A DNA stretch of 64,000 nucleotides from JBGSYJ01 sp041748075 (GTDB taxonomy: Bacteria > Acidobacteriota > Thermoanaerobaculia > Gp7-AA8): the NCBI GenBank assembly GCA_041748075.1, contig JBGTDX010000119.1:10796-74795 (forward strand), written 5' to 3'. A model generated the notes under the pieces. The model made no database searches and was not told the origin of the DNA. It saw nothing but the letters and a program-made list of their open reading frames with translations. Below are positions 1-10,246 of the stretch, piece after piece; within the stretch, counting starts at the first letter, position 1, and each line of letters begins with the position of its first letter. Both the position numbers and the translations under genes were made by a program.

Positions 1-209
1 GGTCAACGCGGCAGCATCAGGAAGACTGCGTCGAGCAACTTCTGTCCCTCCACCAGCTCTTCTTCCTTCTCACTCTCGAGCAGAGGGAACGAGAAGGCAA
101 CCGAAAAGGAGGCCGACGACAACAAGTCTCATGATTCGTCCTCCGGGATGCAATTGTAGCGTCTGGTCGGCGACCCTCTCTTCTAATGAACCTTTCCGAA
201 CCGGGAGGG
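1..209. other. Non-coding left edge, nothing recognised
   Basis: I see no convincing gene here. On the minus strand a 20-codon frame starting near 134 encodes a short hydrophobic peptide. Another frame ends in an acidic stretch at about position 4. Neither has a clear ribosome site or a family I recognise. Confidence 0.4.
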
Positions 210-382
210 ATGTAGAAACACGTCATCCTGAGCAAAGCGAAGGATCTCCTGAAGAGGGTCGAGCATCGCAAGCAGAGATCCTTCGCTTCGCTCAGGATGA
301 CGTGGCCTCGCTCAGCATGACACGGTGGTTCATCACCCCTTCACCGGCGCCCCGCGCCGTTAGGTTGCTCGGGATGACACAT
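210..382. repeat. ~170-bp composite dispersed repeat, copy 1
   Basis: The core (221-302) is a long hairpin whose arms read CGTCATCCTGAGC and GCTCAGGATGACG and enclose AAGCGAAGGATCTC-type sequence. The outer part (303-382) carries further CTCGCTCAGCATGACAC and GCTCGGGATGACAC half-motifs. The whole unit recurs inverted at 53079-53246 with roughly 90% identity by eye. It lies 53 bp downstream of the uvrA stop. Fragments of the same motif appear near 39545 and 61487. Confidence 0.85.
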
Positions 383-435
383 CGAACCAGCTCGTCCGAG
401 GGTGCAGGATTCATGAGTGAGAAGCGGTTCAGGAG

Positions 436-3288
436 TCAGAGCCGTGCGCCAGCAAGTGCAGCAGCCGGCCGAACTTCCTTCGCAAGCATCTTCTTCAGAT
501 ACGTCCCCGTAGCGCTTCCCGCAGCCTTTGCCACCTGCTCCGGTGTGCCGGTCGCCACGACCCGGCCTCCACCGGCACCACCTTCCGGGCCCAGGTCGAT
601 GATGTGATCCGCTGTCTTGATCACGTCCAGATTGTGCTCGATGACTACGACTGTGTTGCCGCGATCGACCAGACCATGCATGAGGTGAAGCAGCTTCGAG
701 ATGTCATCAAAATGGAGGCCCGTCGTGGGCTCGTCCAGAATGTAGAGCGTGCGTCCGGTCGCGCGCTTGGCAAGCTCGCGCGCCAGCTTCACGCGTTGCG
801 CCTCTCCGCCCGAGAGCGTCGTCGCAGACTGGCCCAACTTGATGTATCCGAGTCCGACCTCGTCGAGCGTGCGCAGGATGTTCGCGATCTTCGGAATGTT
901 GCGGAACGTCTCGAGCGCCTGCTCGACTGTCATGTCCAGGATGTCCGCAATCGAAGCTCCCTTGTAGAAAACCTGGAGTGTCTCGCGGTTGTAGCGCCGT
1001 CCATTGCAGGCGTCGCATGTGACATAGATGTCGGGGAGAAAGTGCATCTCGATCTTCAGTTGTCCCTCGCCTCTGCAGTTCTCACAGCGTCCTCCCTTGA
1101 CGTTGAACGAGAAGCGGCCGGGTCCGTAGGCCCGCATGCGCGCCTCCTGCGTTTGCGCCATCAAATTGCGGATCTCGGTGAAGAGCTGCGTGTACGTCGC
1201 GGGATTCGATCGCGGCGTCCGGCCGATGGGCGACTGATCGATATCGATCACCTTGTCGAGCTGCTCGATTCCGAGAATCTTCTCGTGCGCCCCTGGATCG
1301 GCGAGACTGTCGTAGATGTACCGGGAAACAGCCTTGTAAAGGATGTCGTTGATCAACGTCGATTTTCCGGAGCCCGACACGCCGGTGACTGCGACGAAGA
1401 GTCCAAGGGGAATCGCCACGTCGAGTTTCCGGAGGTTGTTCGCTGATGCGCCAACGATGCGCAGCTCGGCGTCCGAGCGCTTCCGCCGCGCATTGGGAAC
1501 TCGAATCGACTCAGCACCCCTCAGGTAGCGACCAGTGAGCGAGCGCTCGTACTTTTTGATCTGGTCGATGGTTCCCTCGGCAACGATCTCACCCCCGTGC
1601 ACGCCGGCACGCGGGCCGAGGTCGATCACGTGATCCGCGCAGGCGATCGTCTCCTCGTCGTGCTCCACGACGATCACGCTGTTCCCCAACTCGCGCAGAC
1701 TCAACAGTGAATCGATCAGCCTTCTGTTGTCGCGCTGGTGGAGACCGATCGACGGCTCGTCGAGCACGTAGAGAACGCCCATGAGCTTCGAGCCGATCTG
1801 CGTAGCGAGCCGGATGCGCTGCCCCTCGCCACCCGAGAGCGTCGCAGCCGCACGGTCGAGCGTGAGGTATCCGACACCGACAGCGTTGAGGAAGTGCAGG
1901 CGGTCGCGTACTTCCTTGAGGATCTTTCCCGCGATCGCCTCCTCCCGCTCGGAGAGATTGATCGATCCGAAAAACTTCTCGGACTCCTCGAGGTGCATTG
2001 CGACGAGATTGTCGATCGTCCGGCCGGCAACCGTAACGCTCAGCGCCTCCGGCTTGAGTCTGCGACCCTTGCATTCGGGACACTGCCTGTTCGTCATGAA
2101 GCGCTCGATCTCGTCGCGGATGTCATCCGAGTCAGACTCCCGGTAACGCCGCATCAACATCGGGATGAGACCTTCGTACTGTCCCGTCCAGTGATACGAG
2201 CTCTTCGAGCCGGTGAACTCGAACCGGATGCGGTCATCCGAGCCGAACAGAATCACCTGACGCGCTTCTTCGGGCAGCTTCTTCCACGATGTCGTCAGCC
2301 TGAATTTGAAGTGCTTCGAGAGCTGGGAAAGCTGCCGCGTGCGCCAGTTTTCCGCTCCCTCTTTCCAGATCGCAATGACGCCCTGTTCGATCGAAAGGTC
2401 TTCGTTGCGAATCAGCTTGCCCGGGTCGACTTCGAGGAGCGACCCGAGCCCGGAGCAGCGTGGACAGGCGCCGTACGGTGAATTGAACGAAAACAGCCGC
2501 GGGGTGATCTCTCCGATCGAAATGCCGCAATCCGGACAGTTGTAATTCTGCGACAGTAGCTCTTCGCGGTTGTCGGCCGCGTAGAGAATCTTCACGAGAC
2601 CCTTCGATACGCGCGTCGAAACCTCGAGCGAATCGGCAAGCCGCTGCTCGATACCTTCCTTGACTACGAGACGGTCGATGACGATGTCGATCGTGTGCTT
2701 CTTTTGCTTGTCGAGAGTGGGCGGATCGGCGAGCTCGATCATGTCGCCGTTTACGACTGCGCGCGTGAATCCTTCCTTGACCATCTGGAGCATCTGCTTG
2801 CGGTACTCGCCCTTCTTTCCTCGAATGTACGGCGCCAGCACGGTGAACTTCGTCCCCTCAGGCAGCAGCATCAACCGGTCGACCATCTGCTGGATCGACT
2901 GTGGGCGGATCTCCTGGCCGCACTGCGTGCAATGCGGTGTGCCGACCGAGGCGAACAGAAGGCGGAGATAGTCGTAAATCTCGGTGACGGTTCCGACAGT
3001 GGAACGAGGGTTCTTCGATGTGGTCCGCTGCTCGATCGATATCGCAGGCGAGAGGCCTTCGATCGAGTCGACGTCGGGCTTTTCCATCTGCTCGAGAAAC
3101 TGCCGCGCGTACGCCGAAAGCGACTCGACGTACCGCCTCTGCCCTTCGGCGAAAATTGTGTCGAAAGCGAGGGAGGACTTGCCTGAACCGCTCACCCCTG
3201 TGATCACCACGAACTTGTTCCGCGGGATCACCACATCGATATTTTTCAGGTTATGCTCGCGTGCTCCGCGGATGATGATGGAATCCAT
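436..3288 (-). CDS. uvrA: Excinuclease ABC subunit A
   Basis: UvrA is the damage-recognition ATPase of nucleotide excision repair; it loads UvrB on lesions. The 950-residue product begins MDSIIIRGAREHNLKN, the usual UvrA N-terminus. It has a Walker A (GVSGSGKSS, residues 31-39), CxxC zinc-finger pairs (CTQCG; CPDCG with CPRCSG), an LSGGEGQRIRLA signature, a second Walker A (GVSGSGKST), a C-terminal zinc finger (CENC with CDAC) and a second signature LSGGEAQRVKLA. I chose the start at 3288 because GAGGT lies just upstream. An in-frame Met 16 codons earlier lacks that support. Length is normal for the family. It is divergent from the gene at 3373. Confidence 0.98.
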   Translation of the reverse strand: MDSIIIRGAREHNLKNIDVVIPRNKFVVITGVSGSGKSSLAFDTIFAEGQRRYVESLSAYARQFLEQMEKPDVDSIEGLSPAISIEQRTTSKNPRSTVGTVTEIYDYLRLLFASVGTPHCTQCGQEIRPQSIQQMVDRLMLLPEGTKFTVLAPYIRGKKGEYRKQMLQMVKEGFTRAVVNGDMIELADPPTLDKQKKHTIDIVIDRLVVKEGIEQRLADSLEVSTRVSKGLVKILYAADNREELLSQNYNCPDCGISIGEITPRLFSFNSPYGACPRCSGLGSLLEVDPGKLIRNEDLSIEQGVIAIWKEGAENWRTRQLSQLSKHFKFRLTTSWKKLPEEARQVILFGSDDRIRFEFTGSKSSYHWTGQYEGLIPMLMRRYRESDSDDIRDEIERFMTNRQCPECKGRRLKPEALSVTVAGRTIDNLVAMHLEESEKFFGSINLSEREEAIAGKILKEVRDRLHFLNAVGVGYLTLDRAAATLSGGEGQRIRLATQIGSKLMGVLYVLDEPSIGLHQRDNRRLIDSLLSLRELGNSVIVVEHDEETIACADHVIDLGPRAGVHGGEIVAEGTIDQIKKYERSLTGRYLRGAESIRVPNARRKRSDAELRIVGASANNLRKLDVAIPLGLFVAVTGVSGSGKSTLINDILYKAVSRYIYDSLADPGAHEKILGIEQLDKVIDIDQSPIGRTPRSNPATYTQLFTEIRNLMAQTQEARMRAYGPGRFSFNVKGGRCENCRGEGQLKIEMHFLPDIYVTCDACNGRRYNRETLQVFYKGASIADILDMTVEQALETFRNIPKIANILRTLDEVGLGYIKLGQSATTLSGGEAQRVKLARELAKRATGRTLYILDEPTTGLHFDDISKLLHLMHGLVDRGNTVVVIEHNLDVIKTADHIIDLGPEGGAGGGRVVATGTPEQVAKAAGSATGTYLKKMLAKEVRPAAALAGARL

Positions 3289-3372
3289 GAATGACCTCGG
3301 CGGGTGGAACAGGATCGCTGCTGGCTCGATTTCCAATGGGTCGGATACCGACGGTCCATTATTTCAAAACGT

Positions 3373-3822
3373 ATGAGATCCGGACAGCTGATGAAACCGA
3401 TACCGGTAATTCTCACTCTGACAGCAGCCGCAGTTCTGCTGATTTTCCCCATCATGGAGGCTGTTTCTCCACAGGGAGTATCGTTCGCCATCCCCGATGT
3501 CCCGCCCGCGAACCTCAATAAAGCGTTCGCCGCACAGTGGCGCTTTCTGAACCAGGCTCGGCGGGTGCTGCCGGAAGGGAGCAGCTTTACTGTCCGGGCC
3601 GCCGACCCCGACATGGAGATGAGCCTGTTCATGTTTTCTCTCGGGGTGCAACTTGATCAGGAGCCGTTGCCCAGCTCCTATTTCGGCGGCATGAGACTCG
3701 AGGGCAATAAGGCCCGATACATCCTTGCTCTCGAGCCGTTCGTTCCGGAGGAGCAGGGACTCGAGACCGTCGCGCGCTTCAAAGAGGGCACGGTGTATCG
3801 GAGACCGTTCAAATCCCGATGA
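3373..3822 (+). CDS. Small membrane-anchored protein of unknown function
   Basis: The 149-residue product has an N-terminal hydrophobic segment (about residues 9-25) suggesting a signal anchor, then a soluble mixed domain. I do not recognise the family. A second possible start is Met7 (3391). The stop overlaps the start of the next gene by 4 bp (ATGA), so the two are probably translated together and the protein may work with the GT-C-like membrane protein. The start region is divergent from uvrA, with only 84 bp between them. Confidence 0.75.
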   Translation: MRSGQLMKPIPVILTLTAAAVLLIFPIMEAVSPQGVSFAIPDVPPANLNKAFAAQWRFLNQARRVLPEGSSFTVRAADPDMEMSLFMFSLGVQLDQEPLPSSYFGGMRLEGNKARYILALEPFVPEEQGLETVARFKEGTVYRRPFKSR

Positions 3823-5189
3823 CTCTCTGGCTCTTCGCGCTCTCGCAAGCCGCACTCGTGGTTTTCGGTCTGCCGGCCGCGTTTATTCCGTCGATCAGGC
3901 GGTTGTCATGGGCAAGCCGGCTGGCCAGCTCGTATGCGTTGGGAACGATTCTGCTTGCACTGGAAGGAGTGCTGTTCTCCTTCGTCGGATGGAAGTGGAG
4001 CTATCCCGGCCTTGCAGTACCTCTCCTGATCCTGTCCGCTGGTGGGATCTGGCTGCAACGCCGGCTACCCGCCGAGCCGGGCGTCCGCGGTAAGGTTCCT
4101 GCCGCCGTCGCAGTGATCGCCTGTGTGGTCTGCGCAGTTGCGGTATTGATCCTGTACCAGGGTGTGATCTCGGGACGGGCGATGTCGGTCGACCTGATTC
4201 TCTTCTGGGGAATCAAGGCTGCGCGATTCGCTCATGCAGGGGGCATCGATATCCCGTTCATGACGTGGGTCTATTCGACGCACGCCCATGCGAACTACCC
4301 GCCTCTGTTTCCGACGACGCTCTCCTGGTTCGCACTCGGCAGGCCCGAAGGTCTGTGGAAAGCGGCACCGCTCTCCACTGTGATCTGGTTCGCCGCAGCC
4401 ATTCCACTCGTGTTCGACTCTCTGCGCTCGAGGATGTCCGGCAGCGCTGCCGCCGCCACGACCGCCTTCTGGAGCGCCGCTCTCGCCGCGGGACTGATCA
4501 ATGCTTACTCGGGCGGCAACGCTGAGGCGGCGCTGATCTTCTTCGAGACGGCGGCGATCTCGTTTCTGTTGTTCGCGCCGATGGAGACATGGAAGGACGG
4601 TGTGGCTCCCGGCCTCTTTCTGGCCGGTGCGGTATTCACGAAGCTCGAGGGTACTGTCGCTACGGGCTTCATCCTTTCGGGTGCGGTCCTCGTTCTCCTG
4701 ATCGCCAGGCAGTGGCGCGGGTGGTGGATGCCACTGCTGGTCGCTGCCGCAATTCCGCTCGTCGTTGCGCTCACCTGGATGTCCTTCATGCTGATGTTCG
4801 ACATACCGCTTCGCGACCCCACGCATCTGACCGCGACCGGCATCGTCTTTGACCATGTTGAGGCAATCGCGGCAGAAGAGGTGCTCAAATCGGGCTTCGG
4901 CACCCGGGGGTTGAGCTGGATTCTTCCGCTTGGCGTGCTGATCGTGTTCGCGGACCGCTGGAATGCCCGGCTTCTCCTACCCATGGGCTTCGCTCTCGCG
5001 CTTCTGGCGTTCACGACGTTCTACTACCTGGTTCCAAGATCCGATCCAAGCGAACTGATCGGCTGGACGTTTTCCCGCCTGATGCTTCCAGCACTCTCGG
5101 CGCTCATTCTCGGGGCGAGCGATCTCCTGTTCGGGCCGGTGGCAAATCAGGCGCGTGGTAGCGTTTCTTCTTCGAGCCACGAAAGGTAA
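3819..5189 (+). CDS. Polytopic membrane protein, GT-C glycosyltransferase-like
   Basis: The 456-residue protein has about ten hydrophobic segments. A non-membrane loop near residue 125 reads DLILFWGIKAARF and is followed by ANYPPLFP, a layout seen in ArnT/RgtA-like GT-C enzymes, which transfer sugars from polyprenyl-phosphate carriers at the outer face of the inner membrane. Donor and acceptor cannot be read from the sequence. It is coupled to the upstream small protein by a 4-bp overlap. Its last 14 codons overlap the 3' end of the convergent cutA gene. Confidence 0.75.
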   Translation: MTLWLFALSQAALVVFGLPAAFIPSIRRLSWASRLASSYALGTILLALEGVLFSFVGWKWSYPGLAVPLLILSAGGIWLQRRLPAEPGVRGKVPAAVAVIACVVCAVAVLILYQGVISGRAMSVDLILFWGIKAARFAHAGGIDIPFMTWVYSTHAHANYPPLFPTTLSWFALGRPEGLWKAAPLSTVIWFAAAIPLVFDSLRSRMSGSAAAATTAFWSAALAAGLINAYSGGNAEAALIFFETAAISFLLFAPMETWKDGVAPGLFLAGAVFTKLEGTVATGFILSGAVLVLLIARQWRGWWMPLLVAAAIPLVVALTWMSFMLMFDIPLRDPTHLTATGIVFDHVEAIAAEEVLKSGFGTRGLSWILPLGVLIVFADRWNARLLLPMGFALALLAFTTFYYLVPRSDPSELIGWTFSRLMLPALSALILGASDLLFGPVANQARGSVSSSSHER

Positions 5190-5473
5190 CGCTCCGAGAC
5201 GGCAACCGGATCAAGCACCATGAGTTCGGGCAGCTCGTAGGGATGGAGCTCGAGCAGCCGCGTCTGCAGCGCGTCGAGCCGCGCGTCAACGGTCTTCACG
5301 ATGAGCAGAACTTCAGCCTCGTCATGGACCTCGCCGAGCCAGCGATAAACCGATCGCACGGTGTCGACGATATTGACGCACGCCGCCAGCCGCTCACCAA
5401 CGAGAGCCTGAGCGAGCCGCTTCGCATCGGCTCCGTTTCCTACCGTCGTCATCACGATCCGGGCCTTTGACAT
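5147..5473 (-). CDS. cutA: CutA1-type divalent-ion tolerance protein
   Basis: The 108-residue protein has the normal CutA length and the conserved layout: an N-terminal IVMTTVGNGADAKRLA strand-helix, LAACVNIV, then VYRWLGEVHDEAEVLLIVKT, HPYELPE and the C-terminal YLSWL. CutA1 proteins are very stable ferredoxin-like trimers linked to copper tolerance in E. coli; the biochemical role is unsettled. It is convergent with the GT-C-like gene, overlapping it by 43 bp, and divergent from mtgA. Confidence 0.95.
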   Translation of the reverse strand: MSKARIVMTTVGNGADAKRLAQALVGERLAACVNIVDTVRSVYRWLGEVHDEAEVLLIVKTVDARLDALQTRLLELHPYELPELMVLDPVAVSERYLSWLEEETLPRA

Positions 5474-5509
5474 GGAATCATTGTAAGCAGATACAATCCG
5501 CTGGCGCCC

Positions 5510-6418
5510 ATGAAGAAACTTCTCCTCGTCATCTTCGCCCTCCTCTTAGCCTTTGCCGCCTGGCAGGTTCTGACCTTTCCCCGCGTGGCCGAGTTGCGGA
5601 CGACACATCCCGAGACGACGGCCTTCATGGAACTGCGAAAGAAGCAGCTTCGCGCGGCCGGCAAGGACGATGAGCTGCGATACGACTGGGTCTCGTACGA
5701 ACGGATCTCTCCGAATCTCCGCCGGGCAGTACTGGTGGCCGAAGACGACGCGTTCTACGATCACGAAGGCGTCGACGTGAAGGGATTGAAGGAAGCTCTC
5801 CGGCGGAACTGGGAAGAGAAGAAGGCCACCCGCGGTGGCTCGACGATCACGCAACAGCTGGCGAAGAATCTCTACCTGTCGCCATCGCGGAACCCGCTTC
5901 GAAAGGTCAAGGAGTATTTCATCGCGCGCGCTCTCGAGCGCGAGCTCACCAAAAAGCGCATCCTCGAGCTCTATCTCAACGTGGCGGAGTTTGGCGAGCG
6001 CGTCTACGGCGCGGAAGCGGCGTCACGTCATTACTTCGGAAAATCAGCGGCGAGCCTCTCACCCTCACAGGCCGCGCTGCTTGCGGGCTGTCTTCCCAAT
6101 CCGCGCGTGATGAATCCCGCGGATCCCAACAAGCGCCTGCGCTTCCGGCAGAACATGATCCTCTCGCGCATGAAGCGATGGGGACACCTGGCGGAGGAAG
6201 AGGTTCTGACTGAGCGGAAGCGGCCGGAGACGATCGAGGAGCCGGTGACCGCCACAGACATGGTCGAGGAACCGGTGGATGAAGTGGAGACAGCTCTCGA
6301 ACCGCTTCCGACGGAAACGGTGGCGCCCGAAGAGTCGCCCACGCCGGAAAATTCACCAACGGTCGAGCCCTCGTCCTCGCCGGAGGCCTTGGAAACACCT
6401 CCTGTTTCTCCGCCCTAG
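5510..6418 (+). CDS. mtgA: Monofunctional biosynthetic peptidoglycan transglycosylase
   Basis: This GT51 enzyme polymerises lipid II into glycan strands at the periplasmic face of the inner membrane. One N-terminal membrane anchor (residues 1-20) precedes the GT51 domain. Motifs are VAEDDAFYDHEG (catalytic Glu78), RGGSTITQQLAKNLYLS, and RALERELTKKRILELYLN with FGERVYGAEAASRHYFGK. There is no transpeptidase domain, so it is monofunctional. A low-complexity tail of about 75 residues rich in Glu, Pro, Thr and Ser (from about 225) is an unusual addition. The start codon is preceded only by a weak ribosome site. Confidence 0.95.
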   Translation: MKKLLLVIFALLLAFAAWQVLTFPRVAELRTTHPETTAFMELRKKQLRAAGKDDELRYDWVSYERISPNLRRAVLVAEDDAFYDHEGVDVKGLKEALRRNWEEKKATRGGSTITQQLAKNLYLSPSRNPLRKVKEYFIARALERELTKKRILELYLNVAEFGERVYGAEAASRHYFGKSAASLSPSQAALLAGCLPNPRVMNPADPNKRLRFRQNMILSRMKRWGHLAEEEVLTERKRPETIEEPVTATDMVEEPVDEVETALEPLPTETVAPEESPTPENSPTVEPSSSPEALETPPVSPP

Positions 6419-6439
6419 CGCCCACTGAACCTGAGCCAG

Positions 6440-6523
6440 GTGGCCGAACATTGCATGTTCGGCCCCGAGTCCAGGACTGACCATCCCCCGAGAACCAGGG
6501 CCGAACATGCATTGTTCGGCCAC
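6440..6523. repeat. Paired-palindrome (BIME-like) element, copy A
   Basis: Two palindromes (6442-6464 and 6499-6521), each built as GGCCGAACA..TGTTCGGCC, are separated by about 34 bp. The complete unit is itself an inverted repeat with 26-bp arms starting GTGGCCGAAC and one mismatch. A second unit with the same arms but an unrelated spacer lies at 55357-55433. It lies between mtgA and eno, about 100 bp before the eno start, so it could also act as a terminator for mtgA. Confidence 0.85.
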
Positions 6524-6625
6524 TTTTCCGCCGGCCCCATTCTCTTTGACCATAATGGCGAAGATGCGATTTCGCCAGCCGGCCCTCACCTCTGCCACAC
6601 GCTGGATCTAGTAGAATCCGCGCCT

Positions 6626-7906
<1,281 letters not shown>

Positions 7907-7923
7907 GGGCGCTTTTAAGTGTA

Positions 7924-7968
7924 GGGTGGCGGTTCCCCTCTCCCGGCTGGAGAGGGGAACACCCGCCC
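7924..7968. terminator. Hairpin between convergent eno and acyl-CoA dehydrogenase genes
   Basis: A perfect 12-bp stem, GTTCCCCTCTCC (7932-7943) with GGAGAGGGGAAC (7949-7960), has a 5-nt loop and partly paired GC-rich flanks. It sits 25 bp after eno and 27 bp from the end of the convergent gene. There is no long T-tract on either side, so a bidirectional terminator is likely but not certain. Confidence 0.7.
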
Positions 7969-7986
7969 TTTCCCTGGTTCTCGTTT

Positions 7987-9894
7987 CTACTGCTTTTCCA
8001 ATGACGCCACAGCTCGCGCGACGGCTTCGGGCGTCGGCATCCCATCCGGATGAACGAGATCGCCCTGCAGCCAGTCGTAGCCGCCCTTGAGCAGCTTCGA
8101 CGCCGCGCGATAGGCCTCGTCGTCATGGTTGTCGAACAGCGTGTCGAAGTTCTGCTCGATGCGGACGCGGGCGTCGCGGCAGAACAGATCGGCGAGCTCG
8201 AGAACGTTCGGGTAGTCGTTGCCCTTCTTCGCAAGCATCGTCGCGTACGTGATCGTCGCGGACATTGCGAACAGATCGGTGCCGATGTCCACGATCCGTG
8301 CGAGCGTGCTCTGCTTGCGCTCGAGCTTCGCCTGATAGCGCATCATCGCGTGGAAGATTCCGCGCGACAGCCGGCGGGATGTCCGCTCGACGTAGCCCAT
8401 TTGTCCCGACAGAGCGCCGAACTCGCCGAACTTCGGGTAACGGCTCCATCCCGCATACCGCGTCGGATACCACCATGCGTAGTGGGCACCGGCTTTCGCA
8501 ACGCCAGCGCCCTTCTCTCCAAGTGAAGCATCCGGCTGGAGAAGGATTCCGGCCTTCTTCATGTGCGGGTCGACAGCTTCACGCGCAATGAACAATCTCT
8601 GAATCTCGCTCGTGCCTTCGAAGATGCGGTTGATGCGCATGTCGCGCAGAATCCGCTCGACCGGCCAACCTTTCTCGCCGCGAGCACGCAGCGAGTCGGC
8701 CGTCTCGTAACCGCGGCCTCCGCGGATCTGTACGAGCTCGTCCGCGACCTTCCACATGATCTCGGTATTGAACAGCTTCGCCATCGCCGCTTCGAGACGG
8801 AGATCGACATCACCGCGATCCGCAAGGCCCGAGGTGAGCCAGACGATCGACTCCATCGCGAGTGTGTGCGAAGCCATCCACGCGATCTTTGCGGCAATCG
8901 CCTCGTGTTTGCCGATCGGCGCGCCCCACTGCTCGCGCTCGTTCGCCCATTCCTTTGCAATCTCGAGCGACCTGCGTCCCGCTGCCGCGCAGCCTGCCGG
9001 AATCGTCAGACGCCCCGTGTTCAGCGTGATGAGCGCGAGTTTGAGCCCGAGGCCTTCGCCCCAGAGCAGATTCTCCTTCGGGATGAATACGTCGTTGAAT
9101 TTGATGAGCACGTTGCCGATTCCGCGGAGTCCCATGAACTGGCAGCGGTGTGCGATCTCGATCCCCGGCGTGTTCATCTCGAGGACGAATGCGGAGATCT
9201 GTTTCTTTTCTCTGCCCTTCACGGTCTTCGGCGGCGTCTGCGCCATGACGACGATCAGCTCGGCCTTCAGTCCGTTCGTGCACCACAGTTTTTCGCCGTT
9301 GAGGATCCAGCCCTTGCCGTCGGGTGAAGGCACGGCGCGCGTCTCCATCTTCGCGGGATCGGAGCCGACGCCCGGCTCGGTGAGCGCGAACGCCGAGATC
9401 GCACCTTTCGCCAGACGGGGGAGCCATTTCTTCTTCTGCTCGGCAGTGCCGAACAGCTTGAGTGGCTGCGGGACGCCGATGGACTGATGCGCGGACAGCC
9501 AGGCGACGGTCGATCCGCACCAGGTCGCGACATGTGCGATCGAGCGGTTGTAGTTCGTCACGCTGAAGCCGAGGCCACCGTACTCCTTCGGGATCTTCAT
9601 TCCCCACGCGCCGAGCTCCTTGAAGCCCTCGAAGATCTCGTAGGGATACTCTCCCGTACGGTCGATCTCGTCGGGATCGACGTTCTCAGCGAGGAACCGT
9701 CCGAGTCGTTCGACGTACGCGTCGCCGATGGCCCGATCCTCTTTCGACTGTTCAGGAAAAGGATGGATCAGATCTACGTTGAGGTTTCCCAGAAAGAGAT
9801 CGCCTACGAACGAGGGCTTTTCCCATTCGGTTTCGCGACTGGCCTCGGCGACTTCCATCGCCTCGACGGCGCCGGCAGATTTCGATTCTTTCAT
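7987..9894 (-). CDS. Acyl-CoA dehydrogenase (VLCAD-like, with C-terminal extension)
   Basis: This FAD enzyme carries out alpha,beta-dehydrogenation of fatty acyl-CoA, the first step of beta-oxidation. The 635-residue protein has the standard dehydrogenase core: FALTEPGVGSDPA, WILNGEKLWCTNG, FMGLRGIGN and the C-terminal RIFEGTSEIQR, where Glu426 matches the catalytic base of MCAD-type enzymes. About 190 residues follow the core, as in very-long-chain and ACAD9-type enzymes. The start at 9894 has AGGGAGG six bases upstream; a longer frame to 9978 lacks this. The dienoyl-CoA reductase-like gene at 11541 suggests a shared role in fatty acid breakdown. Confidence 0.93.
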   Translation of the reverse strand: MKESKSAGAVEAMEVAEASRETEWEKPSFVGDLFLGNLNVDLIHPFPEQSKEDRAIGDAYVERLGRFLAENVDPDEIDRTGEYPYEIFEGFKELGAWGMKIPKEYGGLGFSVTNYNRSIAHVATWCGSTVAWLSAHQSIGVPQPLKLFGTAEQKKKWLPRLAKGAISAFALTEPGVGSDPAKMETRAVPSPDGKGWILNGEKLWCTNGLKAELIVVMAQTPPKTVKGREKKQISAFVLEMNTPGIEIAHRCQFMGLRGIGNVLIKFNDVFIPKENLLWGEGLGLKLALITLNTGRLTIPAGCAAAGRRSLEIAKEWANEREQWGAPIGKHEAIAAKIAWMASHTLAMESIVWLTSGLADRGDVDLRLEAAMAKLFNTEIMWKVADELVQIRGGRGYETADSLRARGEKGWPVERILRDMRINRIFEGTSEIQRLFIAREAVDPHMKKAGILLQPDASLGEKGAGVAKAGAHYAWWYPTRYAGWSRYPKFGEFGALSGQMGYVERTSRRLSRGIFHAMMRYQAKLERKQSTLARIVDIGTDLFAMSATITYATMLAKKGNDYPNVLELADLFCRDARVRIEQNFDTLFDNHDDEAYRAASKLLKGGYDWLQGDLVHPDGMPTPEAVARAVASLEKQ

Positions 9895-10099
9895 GTTGGC
9901 CTCCCTGGAGAATGCAAGCGGCAGTTTCGTCTGTATGGCTACGCCTTCCGGTATCCGGCAGGACATGGCTCCGGTCACGATTCGGGGTACCAGTCAGTCT
10001 GAATGATTGCTCATTCAGTGTCAATCCTGAAAGTCAGAACGTTGCCAGAATCGGGCCGATTCCTTGGATTCGGAGGGGTTATGGGCCAGAATGCGCCGG

Positions 10100-10215
10100 G
10101 AGGCTGGAGAGTAGAGATCGGAGACTAGAGGCTGGAGACTGGAGACCGAATGGCGAGGGCCTGGTCTCCCTCGTGTCTCTAATCCCTAATCTCCAGCCTC
10201 TAATCTCCAACCTCT
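10100..10215. repeat. Heptamer inverted-repeat element (GAGGCTG class)
   Basis: The left arm (10100-10148) is seven consecutive 7-mers, each starting GAG: GAGGCTG, GAGAGTA, GAGATCG, GAGACTA, GAGGCTG, GAGACTG and GAGACCG. The right arm (about 10163-10215) reads the same kind of 7-mers on the minus strand (GAGGTTG, GAGATTA, GAGGCTG, GAGATTA and so on). Only about 14 bp separate the arms. The unit lies in the 352-bp gap between the divergent acyl-CoA dehydrogenase and folE genes, ending 31 bp before the folE start. I see nothing else in the gap. Confidence 0.85.
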
Positions 10216-10246
10216 CACCCCGAACCTCAGACACCGAGGAGCCTTC

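Noticed and set aside
6442..6521. LexA (SOS) boxes of the Gram-positive GAAC-N4-GTTC type
   Set aside because: The central gap is 7 bp, not 4, and the sites occur as dispersed paired repeats, including one between two gene ends.
6440..6625. In-frame 62-codon upstream extension of enolase
   Set aside because: The extension is encoded by the palindromic repeat, and enolase N-termini begin at the Met at 6626.
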